51,192 nucleotides of DNA from Hondaea fermentalgiana (lineage: Eukaryota > Sar > Bigyra > Thraustochytrida > Thraustochytriidae), in assembly GCA_014084085.1 (NCBI GenBank), contig NPFB01000011.1:1-51192 (forward strand), written 5' to 3'. The notes under the pieces were generated by a model. The model was not told the DNA's origin. It saw only the letters and a program-made list of their open reading frames with translations, and made no database searches. Both the position numbers and the translations under genes were made by a program. Position 1 is the stretch's first letter. Each line of letters begins with the position of its first letter. Positions 1 through 10,623 of the stretch are shown piece by piece.

Positions 1-691
1 CGGCGGCGGCCTCGCTCTGGTGACCCGCCGCGAGACCGCGCGCGCTGGACGGCTGTCCGCTTGCTATACTTTCCCGGCCTCGCCTCAAAATCGCCCCGGC
101 GACGGAGCGAGCGGCAGCGGCGAAGAAGCGAGCGAGCGCGCGAGAAGCGCCGCCGCCCGCGCTCGCCTGCCCGGCTTCATGCGGGCCGCCCACAGACGCA
201 AAGCTGGCCGCGCGAAGCAGTCCCGCAGACACCGTACTGTTGGGGACAGGCGGGGGGGACCCGGCTCTCTCGCCCACATAAATAATCAACTACGCCTTCG
301 TGGCGATGGCGGCCCGGGCGAGTGATCTCTGCCGCTCCGCGCTTCTCGCTGTTCGCTGCCTCGCGCCGCGGCGGCGTCAGGACCCAGCAGGACCATCTAG
401 CTGCTGCGGCTGCGGCTGCGAAGAACGCAGCATGCATGCGCGTCAAGCCAACAGCGCCACGGTCGAGTCGAGATGCTTTGCACGTCCAGGTTCTTGTTTA
501 GAGACCGCGGCGGCACGGGCGGCAGCGGCCTTCCAACCACCCATTCATTCGTCCCATTCTCAATCATTCATTCATTCTCCCTCTCTTTCCCCTTTGAAGA
601 TCGATCGACCCCCGAAATGCGATTCCAGGAAAGAGACCGCGGCACGTGGCTTGGCTTCTCGACTCCTGCGCTAGGCGTTGTAGCTCCGACC

Positions 692-715
692 GGCAGGCAG
701 GCAGGCAGGCAGGCA
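692..715. repeat. (GGCA)n microsatellite
   Basis: About six perfect copies of the tetranucleotide GGCA in a non-coding stretch. The same unit recurs at about 36720-36735, 41300-41320 and 51041-51060. Confidence 0.85.
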
Positions 716-832
716 GCTGCAGGCGTCGCGTCGCCGCCGCCGCTCCAACCGCGTCCGTCCCCGCGTGCGTGCGGCTCAACGTCTATCGCAGCCTGAATAC
801 GAACTAACGCCTTGCTATTTAAGCTTCTCCGC

Positions 833-862
833 GGACCCGGACCCGGACCCGGACTCGGACCC
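833..862. repeat. Hexanucleotide repeat, GGACCC unit
   Basis: Five copies of a GGACCC/GGACTC unit in tandem, non-coding. Confidence 0.8.
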
Positions 863-1011
863 GCAGCGTGCTTACGCGGGTCCGCGTCCGCTCGAGCCGC
901 CTCGCGCAGACGTTGTCGCGAGCGCGCGAGCGTCTAACCGCGCGGCGATCTTGCGCGAGAAGAAATTTTAATGATCAAGATCAACGGTCACCGCCCGCAC
1001 GAGCCAAGCCA

Positions 1012-1012
1012 A

Positions 1013-1050
<38 letters not shown>
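1012..1050. repeat. (CCAG)n microsatellite
   Basis: Nearly perfect CCAG tetranucleotide run of about ten copies. A second run of the same unit lies at 26127-26154. Confidence 0.9.
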
Positions 1051-2357
1051 GACCAACAGAACCAACAGAAGCAAGCACTGCACTGCACTGCAGCGAGGGG
1101 ATTGTACTGCATGCGCTGCAGATAGAATCAAGAACTCGACCTGCGCCGCACGTCCGTCTCTCGCTGACGCACGCGTGGCTGCGAGGCCAGGAGCTCCAGA
1201 CGAGGAAATTAGGCGAGGAAGCGAGAGGTACGAAGAAGGCCCCCCCGAGGGAAGAAAGGAAAGAAAGAATAAAATAAGCAGCAGCAGGCGCAGACCAGCC
1301 TCGCTTGGACCAACCGACACGCGGACCAACCGACCTGGCAATCGATGAATCAATCGATCGAGCGAGCCAATTGACAGCACAAGTCGACTCGAGTCAGCTC
1401 AACTCGAAGCGAGGCGAGGCGACGCGATTCTGGGCTGGCCAAGCGAGCGTGCGCTCTGCGTCTCGGCGCTCGACTGCGCTTCCTGGCGGCTCGAGCCTCG
1501 GACCGGGGCGAGGCGGGTCTTTCGCAGGTCAATCATAATACTCGGTTGCGCACACGCGCGAGCAGCCTCCTCTGCGCGCTGTGGGTGGACGAACCTCCTC
1601 CCTCTCTCCTTTCGTCTACCCCCTTCCTTCCGGCCGCTGCCGCGAGCAGACCTTTCGCCAACTGCAGCTGAGTGAGCGAGCTCCTCGCAGTCAGTCAATC
1701 AGCCAGTCTGTCGCCACGCACGTCGCTGCAGCTGCGTCGGGTTGAGTCGGGTCGGGCGTGGTTGGTCGCTGTCGCGCGCAAGGGAGCGAGCGCAGCGCGG
1801 GCTGCTGCTGGGCGCGCGCTCGGCCACCCATTCATCCATCCATACATCGGTCCCCTTTTTGCGTAATGCTTGTTCTGTCCTTCCTCCCCTACGCCCACTA
1901 CACAGTACCTTCCCGCAGGACCGCGATGGGGAGGGGCGCGGGGCGGGGCGCCGATCACAGCTTGACGCGGCTTCGGACAGACGGAGGGTACGACATCCAT
2001 CCATCCGTCCACGTGGCCATCCATCCTGCCGCGCCGCCATCGCCAAGATGGCGCTTCGATGGCCGATTCCCGCGTCCTGTTGGGGCTGCCAGGCACAGGC
2101 CACTGGCCACTGTGCAGAACGAGCCCAACGATCGCGAAGCGAGAAGCCACCAGACGCTTTGTAGCCTGCTTTCATTCATTCATCCATTTATTCTTCGTGG
2201 CTCTACTGTGAATAGAGAGAAGGCTTTGATTCACCTGGCGAGGACACGACGCAAGAGGCCGGGACACGCCAGACCAGGACAGGACACGTCACACCAAAGC
2301 AGTCGCCAGCCAGGTCAGGCCCGGACGCATCCGTGCTGGTTGCGCTGGCTGCTCAAC

Positions 2358-2400
2358 CGATCGATCGATCGCTCGATCGATCGATCGCTTCGATCGATCA
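2358..2400. repeat. GATC-rich simple repeat
   Basis: Tandem and near-tandem GATC/CGAT units, self-complementary and therefore able to form hairpins. Non-coding surroundings. Confidence 0.8.
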
Positions 2401-2650
2401 ATCCAATCAACGTCAATCGACCATCGTCATCGGCCACGTCATCTCCTTTTCAGAGCACCGCGGCACGTGCTTGCCCCATAGCCCTTCCCAAACTATCCCA
2501 ACCAAACCTGGCCCTCCCGCTCCTTCCTGCGGCGCGGCCCCGTTCGTTCGTTCCTTCCCCTCGCTGGCCGCTCCTCGCCCGCGCTCACCCAGAATCGGCA
2601 TGCGGACGCTGCAGCGAGCGCGAGGTCTGGCTTTGGCGCGAGTTTTTGCT

Positions 2651-2682
2651 TGGCTCGGCTCGGCTTGGCTTGGCTTGGCTTG
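2651..2682. repeat. Pentanucleotide repeat (GGCTT/GGCTC)
   Basis: About six tandem copies of a GGCTT-type pentamer. It is followed 70 bases later by a second pentamer array of CGCCT units. Confidence 0.8.
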
Positions 2683-2751
2683 TCTTCTGCGAGCTCTTGA
2701 TTCGGATCAAACACGTGCGGCGCCTCGCGAACCTCGCGCGCTCGACAGCGA

Positions 2752-2799
2752 CGCCTCGCCTCGCCTCGCCTCGCCTCGCTTCGCCTCGCCTCGCCTCGA
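2752..2799. repeat. (CGCCT)n pentanucleotide array
   Basis: Nine or ten copies of CGCCT with one or two substitutions. The complementary AGGCG unit recurs at about 41347-41380. Confidence 0.85.
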
Positions 2800-4334
2800 C
2801 GCGGGGATCGCGCGGGCTGGCTTGAGCTGGGCTTGCGCGCGTCGGAGCCGCGGGGCACGCGCGCCTGGGAGGGAGCGAGCGAGCGAGCGAGGGACGGAGG
2901 GAGGGGTGTACAATGCCACGAGCATGAATTCACGCACGTGCACGACGTGCGGGCCGTCCGACGACGACGCGCGGCCGCTCGATCCATCCATTCCACCCAT
3001 CGCGCGCTCGAAGCAAGCCGCGAGCGAGGCGATCGATCGATGTCCACCCCTTTAATTCTGATCATCTGTTCTCGGCACGGATTCTCGTCGCAGTCGCCAA
3101 CCTTTTTTGCGCGCTAGTAAACCCGCTGCCGGTGCCATTCCTTCCCAGCGCTTTACATCCGCCACACCGCGCGTGCGGTATAATACACACGTACTTACAC
3201 GCGCGCGCCCTGCAGCCAGCAGCCACTCCAGTAAGTAGCGTTTCCAGGAAAGAGAATCGGTCAAACCGCGCCAGCAATAGCGGAAAAAACAGCATCATCT
3301 GGCCCAGACACCGAGCCCCGAAAACTCGTCCTAACCTCGCCCTCGTGCACCGCGAGCACACCGCCGTAGGTGTATACATGAAAAAGCGAGCGCGCGCGCG
3401 CGCGAGGGATCGACTTTTATCGGCCCGCGAGGGATTTTGATTGTTCAAGAGTCGCGCCGGACGAGGGCAAGAGATAGATAGATGCAGAACCGGGCAGAAG
3501 GCTTTTGATTGGCGCGGAGACGTAGTATACTAGAAGGGAAAAACGTGAACGCAATCTGCCCTTCTACTATTCTCTCTCTCGCTTCCCCCCCACCTCGCCT
3601 CTGCCTTTCGCCGACACACCACTGGACGGTGTGCGCCGAGCGTCTGTGTCCGTCTGTCCCACTGGCCCACACGCGCCCGCAGCTGCGGCGGCGGCAGAAC
3701 GCAGAGGAGACGGGGCGGAGGTGGGGGGGGGGAGGGGCGATTTCGCGGCGGTGTCTTTGCACGCGCGACTCTCCCCGCGTGCCCCCCGCGCGGCGCGCTG
3801 CCGAGACTGTGGGAGAGCAGTCCGGCAGAAAGAAACAAATGAAACAAGAGAAGAAGGCAAGAAAGAACACGCAAGGCCTCTTCGTTCGATCGTTCATTCG
3901 TTCGATCCTTCGATCCTTCGTTCGATCGTCCATTCGTTCGATCACATCCGTGCGAGCGAGGGATCCACGGAACGCCGCGCTCGCCGCCCAGAAACAAGCC
4001 CGGAGCACGAACTCATCATAATATCCCTCGCCTCGCCAGCCATGCGCCTTGCGTGCGCGACGACCCAAACGAACGGCCCACCCACATAAACAGGCAAACA
4101 ATCATAACCAGCGAACCTCTAACCCGAACAAAGCGCCGGCCAGCCTCGCCGAGTGCCGACCTCCAGGCCCGCTGCCGCGAGTCTCGCGAACGCTCGCGAC
4201 CGAAAGCTGCTGTGCACAACTAGCCAGCTCCGCCTGGTGCTAGATTTTCGCGCCGCTCTTCTCGTGCGTGCTGGGCCAGCGGTCTTGAGTCGCGATGCCG
4301 CACGGCGCCGCGTTCTGGTCCGGGACCCGCGGCA

Positions 4335-4384
4335 GATGCGATGCGATGCGATGCGATGCGATGCGGTGCGGTGCGATGCGATGC
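4335..4384. repeat. (GATGC)n pentanucleotide array
   Basis: About ten copies of GATGC/GGTGC in tandem, non-coding. Confidence 0.85.
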
Positions 4385-5363
4385 CGTGCGGGCGGCGAGG
4401 CCGAGACCCGAGCGCGCCGCGCGGTCGGCGGCAGGCTGACCGGAAGGCAGGCGACTGCGAGGGGAGCGAGGAGCGTCGCGCGGCGCGACTGCGAGTCCCA
4501 CGCGGCTGCGGCCGTGGGACGCGCATGACATGAGCTTCAAAAAAGGCTCCCTGGCCGCCGCGCTGCACGACGACTCGTCTCGCCTCGACCCGACCCGACT
4601 CATCGCGACGCCTCGCCTCGCCGAGGGAGGCCGAGGTAGCACCAGAGCTCCATGCTCTTGAAGCGGTCCGGGAGCGCCTGCTTGCTTGCTGGGTTGCCAG
4701 CTTGCTTACTCGCTTATGGTGCGGGCTGTTGCGTGCGTGCGTGCGCACGTAAAGCGTGCTTCCGGTCGTGCACCTGCACCGCGCGGGAGGAATCAACCAA
4801 TCCACCCTGACCGAAGAGTGGTTCTCGCTCTCGCCCGGGGCGGTCTTGGGACTGAAACGAGACGGGAAGCTTGCTTAGAAATCAGGACAACGCTTGAAAG
4901 CCTCGCCCGGAGGCTCTTGTTGGTGGTGGGGTGAGGGGAAGAGGCTCGATCAGTGCCACAAGCCTCACTCACCAGGCCAGTCTCCGCGGCACTCATAACC
5001 ATGTTGGCATGCTGGGCTTCAAAGTCGCATGAAGCTCGAGAATCTCGCGCAAAAATCTCGAGGGGCCCTGGAAAGAACGCACCGCACAACTTCCTGCAGC
5101 GCAGCAGCGAGACAGCGTAGACAGAGCAGACGTAAGCGGCGGCAAGACAGCCAGTGCGGAGAGGATAGGCAAGGGAACGCGGCTGCGGTCGACTTCTTTT
5201 ACTCTGCCGCGGCAAGAGAATTTGCACCTCTGCCTCAATCGCGGTCAAAGGGTTGGATGGACCATGGCTAAATGACCCCGCCGCCATCGAGAGTTTCCGT
5301 TGCGATGCGACAAGTGCTGATGTATACACGCGTGCTTGGCTTTTACCGGTTTATTCGCTTCTA

Positions 5364-6276
5364 CTACTTGGTGAACTTGACCTTTTGGATCTTGACCTCA
5401 CCCTCCACCATCTCGTATACATAGGTTGTCGCAACGTTGCCCTTGATGCTCAAACAGATGAAGCTTGGCGATACATTCCTGTGCAAGCAAATAAATCCAC
5501 GTTAGCCTTGTCAATATCACATACAGAAACGCATACCCTTGACAACCTAACACGTCTCGACGCTCTCTTTTTCATCATTCCATTCCACTCGATCCTTCAT
5601 TCATACAACAAGGTCTACACGTACTCTGTAAAGCCGTTCTCGGCGCCCGTGATAGATCCTGGGTTCACATAGAAGCGGCCCTCGTGCTCCACGGTCGAGT
5701 TGCGGTGCGTGTGGCCCGAAATTAAAATGTCCACATCGAGCTGTCGCGCATAGCATGCCAAGCTCTCCAGATCCCCCCAAGGAACAACTTGATGGCCATG
5801 ACAGACGCCAATCTTGAAATCGCCAATGCGGACGACCGCGTCCTCCGGGAGCGTCGGCAGCTGTGTCGAGCGAGCAAAAATTACAGAATGCGTGTCGAGC
5901 GGGCAAAAAAAAAAAGCATCATGTGTGTCGAGCGGGCAAAAAATGCAACATGACGTCGTTCGTATGTGAGATTGCTGCACAAGCTTTCCTAGATCAACGA
6001 CGCCAAACGAACGTGAACCTACCTCGTCCATGTCTCCTCGCACAACGTGCACACTTGGGGCCAGCGATCGCAGGAACTCGTACTGCTCCTTGGTGCAAAC
6101 GTTTCCCGTGCACAGCACGTGTTGCGTCTTGTTCGGAATCAGCATCTTTTGAAAGTTCTCCGGGATGATCGACGCTCTGTGTGGGATGTGCAAGTCCCCG
6201 AGCACGACTACGAGCTGCGCCGTCACCGCCGCCCCCGTCACGTCGCGTAAGCCGCCCCGCGTACCCAAGTCTTCAT
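5364..6276 (-). CDS. VPS29: Vacuolar protein sorting protein 29 (retromer)
   Basis: VPS29 is the metallophosphoesterase-fold subunit of the retromer, which recycles cargo from endosomes to the Golgi or plasma membrane. I read four exons on the minus strand: 6276-6265, 6214-6023, 5860-5625 and 5478-5364. All three introns are GT-AG and keep the frame: 6264-6215 (50 nt), 6022-5861 and 5624-5479. The spliced product begins [17 protein letters not shown] and carries the family motifs [29 protein letters not shown] and ISGHTHR. The last exon gives the conserved ending [15 protein letters not shown]...[12 protein letters not shown] and stops at a TAG. The product is about 185 residues, the usual family length. 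The first 12-nt exon is the least certain part: the extended frame has no ATG near the conserved start, and this splice supplies one in phase. Confidence 0.93.
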
Positions 6277-6732
6277 CGTCAGTCCTTCGATTCCCCTTTG
6301 CTCTTTCGTGTCCTTTCTCTGCCCAACGCTAAACGCACCTCGCCGTACGACATGATTCCTGGCGCGGCGTGCTGCCTTTGCTGCGCGTGCGCCCGAGCGC
6401 GCTGCCTCGCGTCTCCTCCGCCGCGGCCCCGCGCAAATAGGTGAATGAATGACTGCGCCTCGGCAAGTCGTCGAGAAACCTGGATCTTTTTTCTTCCCTT
6501 CCCGTGCCTTGCCTTGTTATTTTTGCCTTTATTCACTTTACGGATCCATCCCAGATGACGACGCAGCCGGCAGCGTGCGGTGGCTGCGACGAGCGCGCGC
6601 TCTCGAAACAGCAAAAGTCTCTATGGCCAAGCGATCTGTTGTGCTCGATTGATTTCAAGGAAATTGTGGTGCACCTAGATCAATTTTTTTTAGCACACGG
6701 AACGAAAGTTCGAGGTTAATCGACGATGCTCG

Positions 6733-7187
6733 TCACGATGAGCTGCCCATCACCTTGACACCAGGTGGTAAACTGCTATAGCATCCACGCACAAGCAGAT
6801 CCAAAGTGCACACGAGGTGCAATGGGCCTGCTTCTTGCTGGAAAGCACAAACACAAATTCTCGCAACACTTTCTTCGTCGTGCAAATGGTCTCGTCTTTG
6901 ACGTCTTTTGATCACTCTGACCTGATGTTGGTGTAATTGGTGCTGCTGGAGCTAACCTTATGACTGAGCGATGTAGCGAAAGCGCCTTTAATAACCTCAA
7001 ATGTTCTCAGGGTGGACCTAAAAGCATCTTGGCTTGTACGGATCTTCTTAAAGGTCCACAAATGAAGGCCAGCTGCTCGATGTGATGTTGATGCTGCTGT
7101 AAGTCCTGCCAATTCATGTACCTGGAAAGGACGCGGCAGAGGTTGATAATGTCGATTTCAAAAAGGTATTCCTTTCCCGGAGCCATT
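6733..7187 (-). pseudogene. Possible short or degraded gene, unknown
   Basis: Three minus-strand stretches look protein-like, but I cannot join all of them. An ATG at 7187 opens MAPGKEYLFEIDIINLCR. A second stretch at about 7064-6955 reads LWTFKKIRTSQDAFRSTL. A third reads KRRQRRDHLHDEESV and ends LPPGVKVMGSSS at a TGA near 6733. The second and third could be joined by a 35-nt GT-AG intron, but the first joins the second only with a frame conflict. This could be a decayed gene or a multi-exon gene whose junctions I cannot see. I recognise no family. Its 3' end overlaps a repeat shared with 12227-12287. Confidence 0.22.
6736..6795 (-). repeat. Dispersed repeat, copy A
   Basis: Read on the minus strand this 60-base segment matches 12227-12287 on the plus strand with only about five mismatches. 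Weaker similarity extends some 25 bases further upstream, around a shared TGTGCACTTT, with a small indel. The best block contains TTTACCACCTGGTGTCAAGG. The function is unknown. Confidence 0.8.
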
Positions 7188-7227
7188 CTCAAGCACACAA
7201 AAAAAAAACTTTACCGAACAAATTTTT

Positions 7228-7612
7228 CATAGAATCTGAGCCCTCATTTACTTTTTCAAATTTTTCGTGCTGACGTCTTTGCTTGTGCATTGACGATGTG
7301 AGATTGTCCTAGCCATGCAAGCCAACATCATCTTGCCTTGCCTTGACCACCCCTTCCTAATCACCTCCTTGTTGCCTGCAACTCCAAACACTTCAAGTTT
7401 GCCGATCCTCTCTTCATGAAATCTGAGCGCTCATTCATTTTCTCCCATTCTTCTTGCCGACGTCTTTGCTCGTGTGTTGAAGTTGCGAATTGTAATTATC
7501 GAGATTGCCCTAGCCATGCAAGCCAAAAACAAATTGCCTTGCCTTGCCTTGCCCTACCTTGCCTTGAAAACCTTGCCTCGCCTTGAACGCCCCAAATCCT
7601 TTCCTTCTCGCC
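7228..7612. repeat. Diverged tandem duplication, about 190 bp unit
   Basis: Unit 1 (about 7228-7414) and unit 2 (from 7415) share ATCTGAGC..CTCATT, GACGTCTTTGCT, CTAGCCATGCAAGCCAA and TTGCCTTGCCTTG in the same order. Unit 2 contains an expanded CCTTG array at about 7536-7580. No coding frame is conserved between them. Confidence 0.75.
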
Positions 7613-7789
7613 CGCAACTGCAAACATTTCCCCAAAATCAATCCTCCACCCCTTCCCAATGTCGCCAACCAACCTCTTCTGGCTGTCTTCTCGTAGTTCC
7701 CCGCGTTCCACCCCTTCCTTGTCCTTACTGCGTTGCGCACACCGCGCAAAAGGCCCAAAGCTAGGGTTAGGGTACAATAGTCCGGCGGG

Positions 7790-8060
7790 GCACGACTGGT
7801 GCGGCAATGAGTGGCGGGTAACGCGGGGACCGGGCGCAAGTGCGCGGCGCGGGGCGCGCACAGTGGGTTATGCGCGGCGCGGCAAGTGGGGTATCCGGCG
7901 CGCAAGTGCGGAATGGGGCCCGGGCGCGCGAGCGGGGCGTCGCGGAGTAGGCGGGGCGCGGGCGCAAGTGGGCAAAGGGGCCGCGCAAGTGGGGCAAAGC
8001 GGCGCGCACAGTGCGGCAAAGGCGCGGCAAGGGCCGCAAAGGAGAGGCCGCGAGCGCGCC
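7790..8060 (+). repeat. Degenerate G-rich minisatellite
   Basis: Repeated, imperfect copies of a GCGCAAGTGGGG-like unit run through this segment just upstream of the eS25 start codon. It is strongly purine-skewed, with G on the plus strand. It probably lies in the promoter or 5' leader of the ribosomal protein gene. I see no conserved reading frame. Confidence 0.65.
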
Positions 8061-8123
8061 GCGGGGAGCAGCAGACCCTCGAAGGAGACTCGGACAAGAC
8101 GCGACGCTTGTCTACGCGGCACC

Positions 8124-8962
8124 ATGGTACGTGGCGGCGGCGGCGGAGGCGCTGCGCGCGCGGAGGGCGCGGCGGAGGAGAGCGAGGACGGCGTCCCGCC
8201 CGCGAAGACGCCAAGACGGCGCGACGCACGCGGGCCTGGACGATGCAGGCAGGCGTGCATGGCGCGGCGGCGGCATGGATGGCGAGCACGCGAGCTGCGC
8301 CAGGACGGCGACGGCGCTTGACGACGCGGCTGCGGACGGCAAGGGAAGCGGGGAGGCGTACGGGGTGGAGATGATCAGCGCTACGTTATCAGCAGCTTCA
8401 TTAGCAGCAGAGACGGTCTCGATTTGGAGAAAAGTCTAGCAGATGGAGCGTTTGCTGATCGTGTGGTGCGACGGACACACCTCCATCAACCCGTTCAATC
8501 TGCGCCTTGAGACACTGGAGAAAGAGAGAGAGAGAGAGAGAGAGATGGAGATGTTGCGCGTGGTTATTCGAAGTGGCAGGAAGACTGACATATGTTGCGC
8601 TTTGCTTTGCTTTTGCTATTCTACTTTGATTTTTACAGGCGGTCAAGCAGCAAAAGACGAAGGAGGCCAAGGCCAAGGCCGCTATGGCCGGTGGCAACAA
8701 GGGCAAGAAGAAGAAGTGGGCCAAGGGCAAGGTCCGCGAGAAGGCCTTCAACGCCGTCCTCTTTGAGAAGCCTGCTTACGAGAAGCTCCTCACTGATGTG
8801 CCTAAGATGAAGCTTATTTCCGTCGCCACTGTTGTGGAGCGTCTCAAGATCAACGGCTCCCTTGCGCGGCGAGCCATTCTCGAGCTCCAGAACCAGGGCC
8901 TCATCAAGCCCATCGTGCACCACCAGAAGCAGTGGATCTACACTCGTACCCCTCAGGCTTAA
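8124..8962 (+). CDS. RPS25: 40S ribosomal protein eS25
   Basis: eS25 is a small-subunit ribosomal protein near the decoding head, made in the cytosol. The second exon (8639-8962) encodes a Lys-rich N-terminus, then [14 protein letters not shown], a winged-helix region with [20 protein letters not shown], and [24 protein letters not shown], all typical of the family. This exon has no ATG at the expected N-terminus. A good start, ACCATGG at 8124, is followed at once by a GTACGT donor, and the acceptor TTTTTACAG ends at 8638. Splicing therefore gives ATG joined in phase to GCGGTCAAGCAG, that is [10 protein letters not shown], total 108 residues. The 512-base intron directly after the start codon fits ribosomal protein genes. 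The exon-2 part is near certain; the ATG-only first exon is an inference. Confidence 0.93.
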
Positions 8963-8977
8963 ACCCGAATAACACAG

Positions 8978-9201
8978 TGACCCACTTCTTTGCTTTAAAC
9001 TCTCCTTTCCTTCTTGTTTGTAATCCATACCACTTGCGTCGATCCATTCCCGCCCCTCGTTTAAATCCTGCCAACAAAGTCTAGCTTGATTGACTCACTT
9101 CTTTGCTTTGGACTCTCCCTTCCTTCTTGTTTACAATCCATACCACTTGCGTCGATTCATTCTTGCCCATTTACATCCTGCCAACAAACCCTAGCTTGAC
9201 T
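8978..9201 (+). repeat. Tandem duplication in eS25 3' region
   Basis: Two copies of a unit of about 113 bases (8978-9090 and 9091-9201) are about 85-90% alike by eye. Each begins TGAC.CACTTCTTTGCTTT and includes CCATACCACTTGCGTCGAT and CCTGCCAACAAA. The first starts 16 bases after the eS25 stop codon, so the transcript probably includes at least one copy. Confidence 0.85.
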
Positions 9202-10623
9202 GCTCGATGCACTCATAAACACGCTGGAAACATTGCTCCTTGCCGCCAGTCAGGCTTGGTGACGTCGCTTTCCTTACCCCACCCCCAGTCCCCATTCTGC
9301 AGCTTGCACACAAGCTCTCTCCACTTGTTCCGAGCTCGCAGTCTTCCTTCGCCCCACCCGCAGGCTGCTGCCCAGGCTGCTGCGCTGGCTGCAGCAAGGT
9401 CGCCCAGGCTGCTCCGCCTCGCTGCTTCGACCATCTCCTCCCATCCGTGCATAACCATCACACCTCCGACGGCGACCGTCATGACCATCGCTGGCTGCTT
9501 TTACCTTCCCCGGAATGGCCGGAGGCACGGCGCGACGGCGAGGCGCGATGCCGAGGCCAAGCGAGCAAAGGAATGAATGGGTGGGTGGGTGGTGGATGTA
9601 TGAGTGAATCTCGGTGATCAGGGCGTCCGTCGTCGTGATTTTCGATGCCCAAAGACCTCGGGACGGAGGCGCGGTGCGGCCCGCGCAAAGGAGACGTGGC
9701 AGCGGAGCGACGGGCGCGCGCACAAGTTGCCACCTGTGGCATACACATGCACGGCTAGCGAGGAGTACTACACAACGCAGGGTAGGGAAGGGCAAAAAAA
9801 ATCAAGCTGAGCAGCCTGGCGTTATTTTCCAGCTCGACGACCGACTGAACGATCATCGCCATCGAGGGTCGCAGCGGCGACCGATCGACCGACGACGGGC
9901 CGTAGCCGCACCGACCGACAGCGACCGCTTGGTCGCTCGAGCAACCAAGACACATCGACGCATGAAGAATGGAAGGAAACAGGGAAAAAAGCTCGGTCGG
10001 CAAGCAAACAAGCAAGCAGCCTCTCCCCGGCTGGACCCTCTCGAACGGTAGTATAAGTAGTACTTTCGTGCTCGAAACGTCATCGCGCAATCGCTGGCTT
10101 GCCTCCACCGCCCCCGGCAGACTCGCAGTTCGCGCGGTCTTCAAGCACACGCCAGTCGAGCGCGCGGGCTGCCGCTTCTGCACGACGCGAGCTGCAGCGC
10201 CTGCGATGGCATGGCGCGGCGCGGCGTGGCGTGGCGTGGCGTGGCGTGGCGTGGCGTGGCATGCCGGGCCGGGCCGGGCCGGGCCGTGCGCCGGTCAACC
10301 GTTACCAGGGGGTACAGCGACCGGCAACTGTGGGCAGCCTGCACGCGCGGCAGAGCAGCCTGCCGTGGTCACGACTCCGCGGTACTTGGAGCGCGCGGCG
10401 CTCATCGAGCTCGCGCGCCGCGTCGTGCCAGGCCCAAGCCAAGCCGGAATCGGGCCGTGCGAGCCGTGCGTGCCTCGCCACGCCTCGCCGTGTCGCGGGC
10501 GAGCAGCAAACCCGCTTCGTGCGGCGGCGCGCGGTCGGAAAAGCAAAGAGAGGCGGTCGTGCCCGCGCGCAAAGGCCCTCGCGGCGGAGAGACAGACACC
10601 GGTACGGACCCGCGCGGCCCCAT
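9202..10623. other. Intergenic region, no gene seen
   Basis: This stretch lies between the eS25 3' repeats and the hydrolase start. It contains Ala-coding CAGGCTGCT-type repeats near 9360-9410, a (GTGGC)n array at 10208-10260 followed by (GGGCC)n at 10264-10286, and otherwise unstructured GC-rich DNA. An open frame upstream of the hydrolase is in phase with it but is low-complexity, so I do not include it. Confidence 0.55.
10208..10286 (+). repeat. (GTGGC)n and (GGGCC)n arrays
   Basis: About nine copies of a GTGGC/GCGGC pentamer are followed immediately by four copies of GGGCC. They lie about 340 bases upstream of the hydrolase start codon. Confidence 0.85.

Larger units (their letters stand above)
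1..5363. other. Gene-poor, microsatellite-rich GC-rich region
   Basis: I see no open frame here with recognisable protein character. The frames present are Arg/Ala/Ser/Pro-rich on both strands at once, as expected of random GC-rich DNA, and they contain runs that only translate microsatellites. The stretch carries many short tandem repeats, several listed separately. The start of the next real gene is the VPS29 terminal exon at 5364 on the minus strand. It may hold promoters or non-coding RNAs, but I cannot identify any from the sequence. Confidence 0.6.

Noticed and set aside
1012..1050. Spaced CCAG run considered as a CRISPR-like array
   Set aside because: It is a simple tetranucleotide microsatellite with no spacers, and the genome is eukaryotic.
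1758..2825. 355-codon frame in the gene-poor region
   Set aside because: It contains translated microsatellites and Arg/Pro/Ser-rich sequence with no domain, and equally long frames exist on the other strand.
7762..7775. Telomere-like TAGGGTTAGGG
   Set aside because: There are only two units within unique DNA, too few for an interstitial telomere.
10099..10623. N-terminal extension of the hydrolase frame
   Set aside because: It is in phase but low complexity, includes the GTGGC and GGGCC arrays, and is unlike any hydrolase N-terminus.
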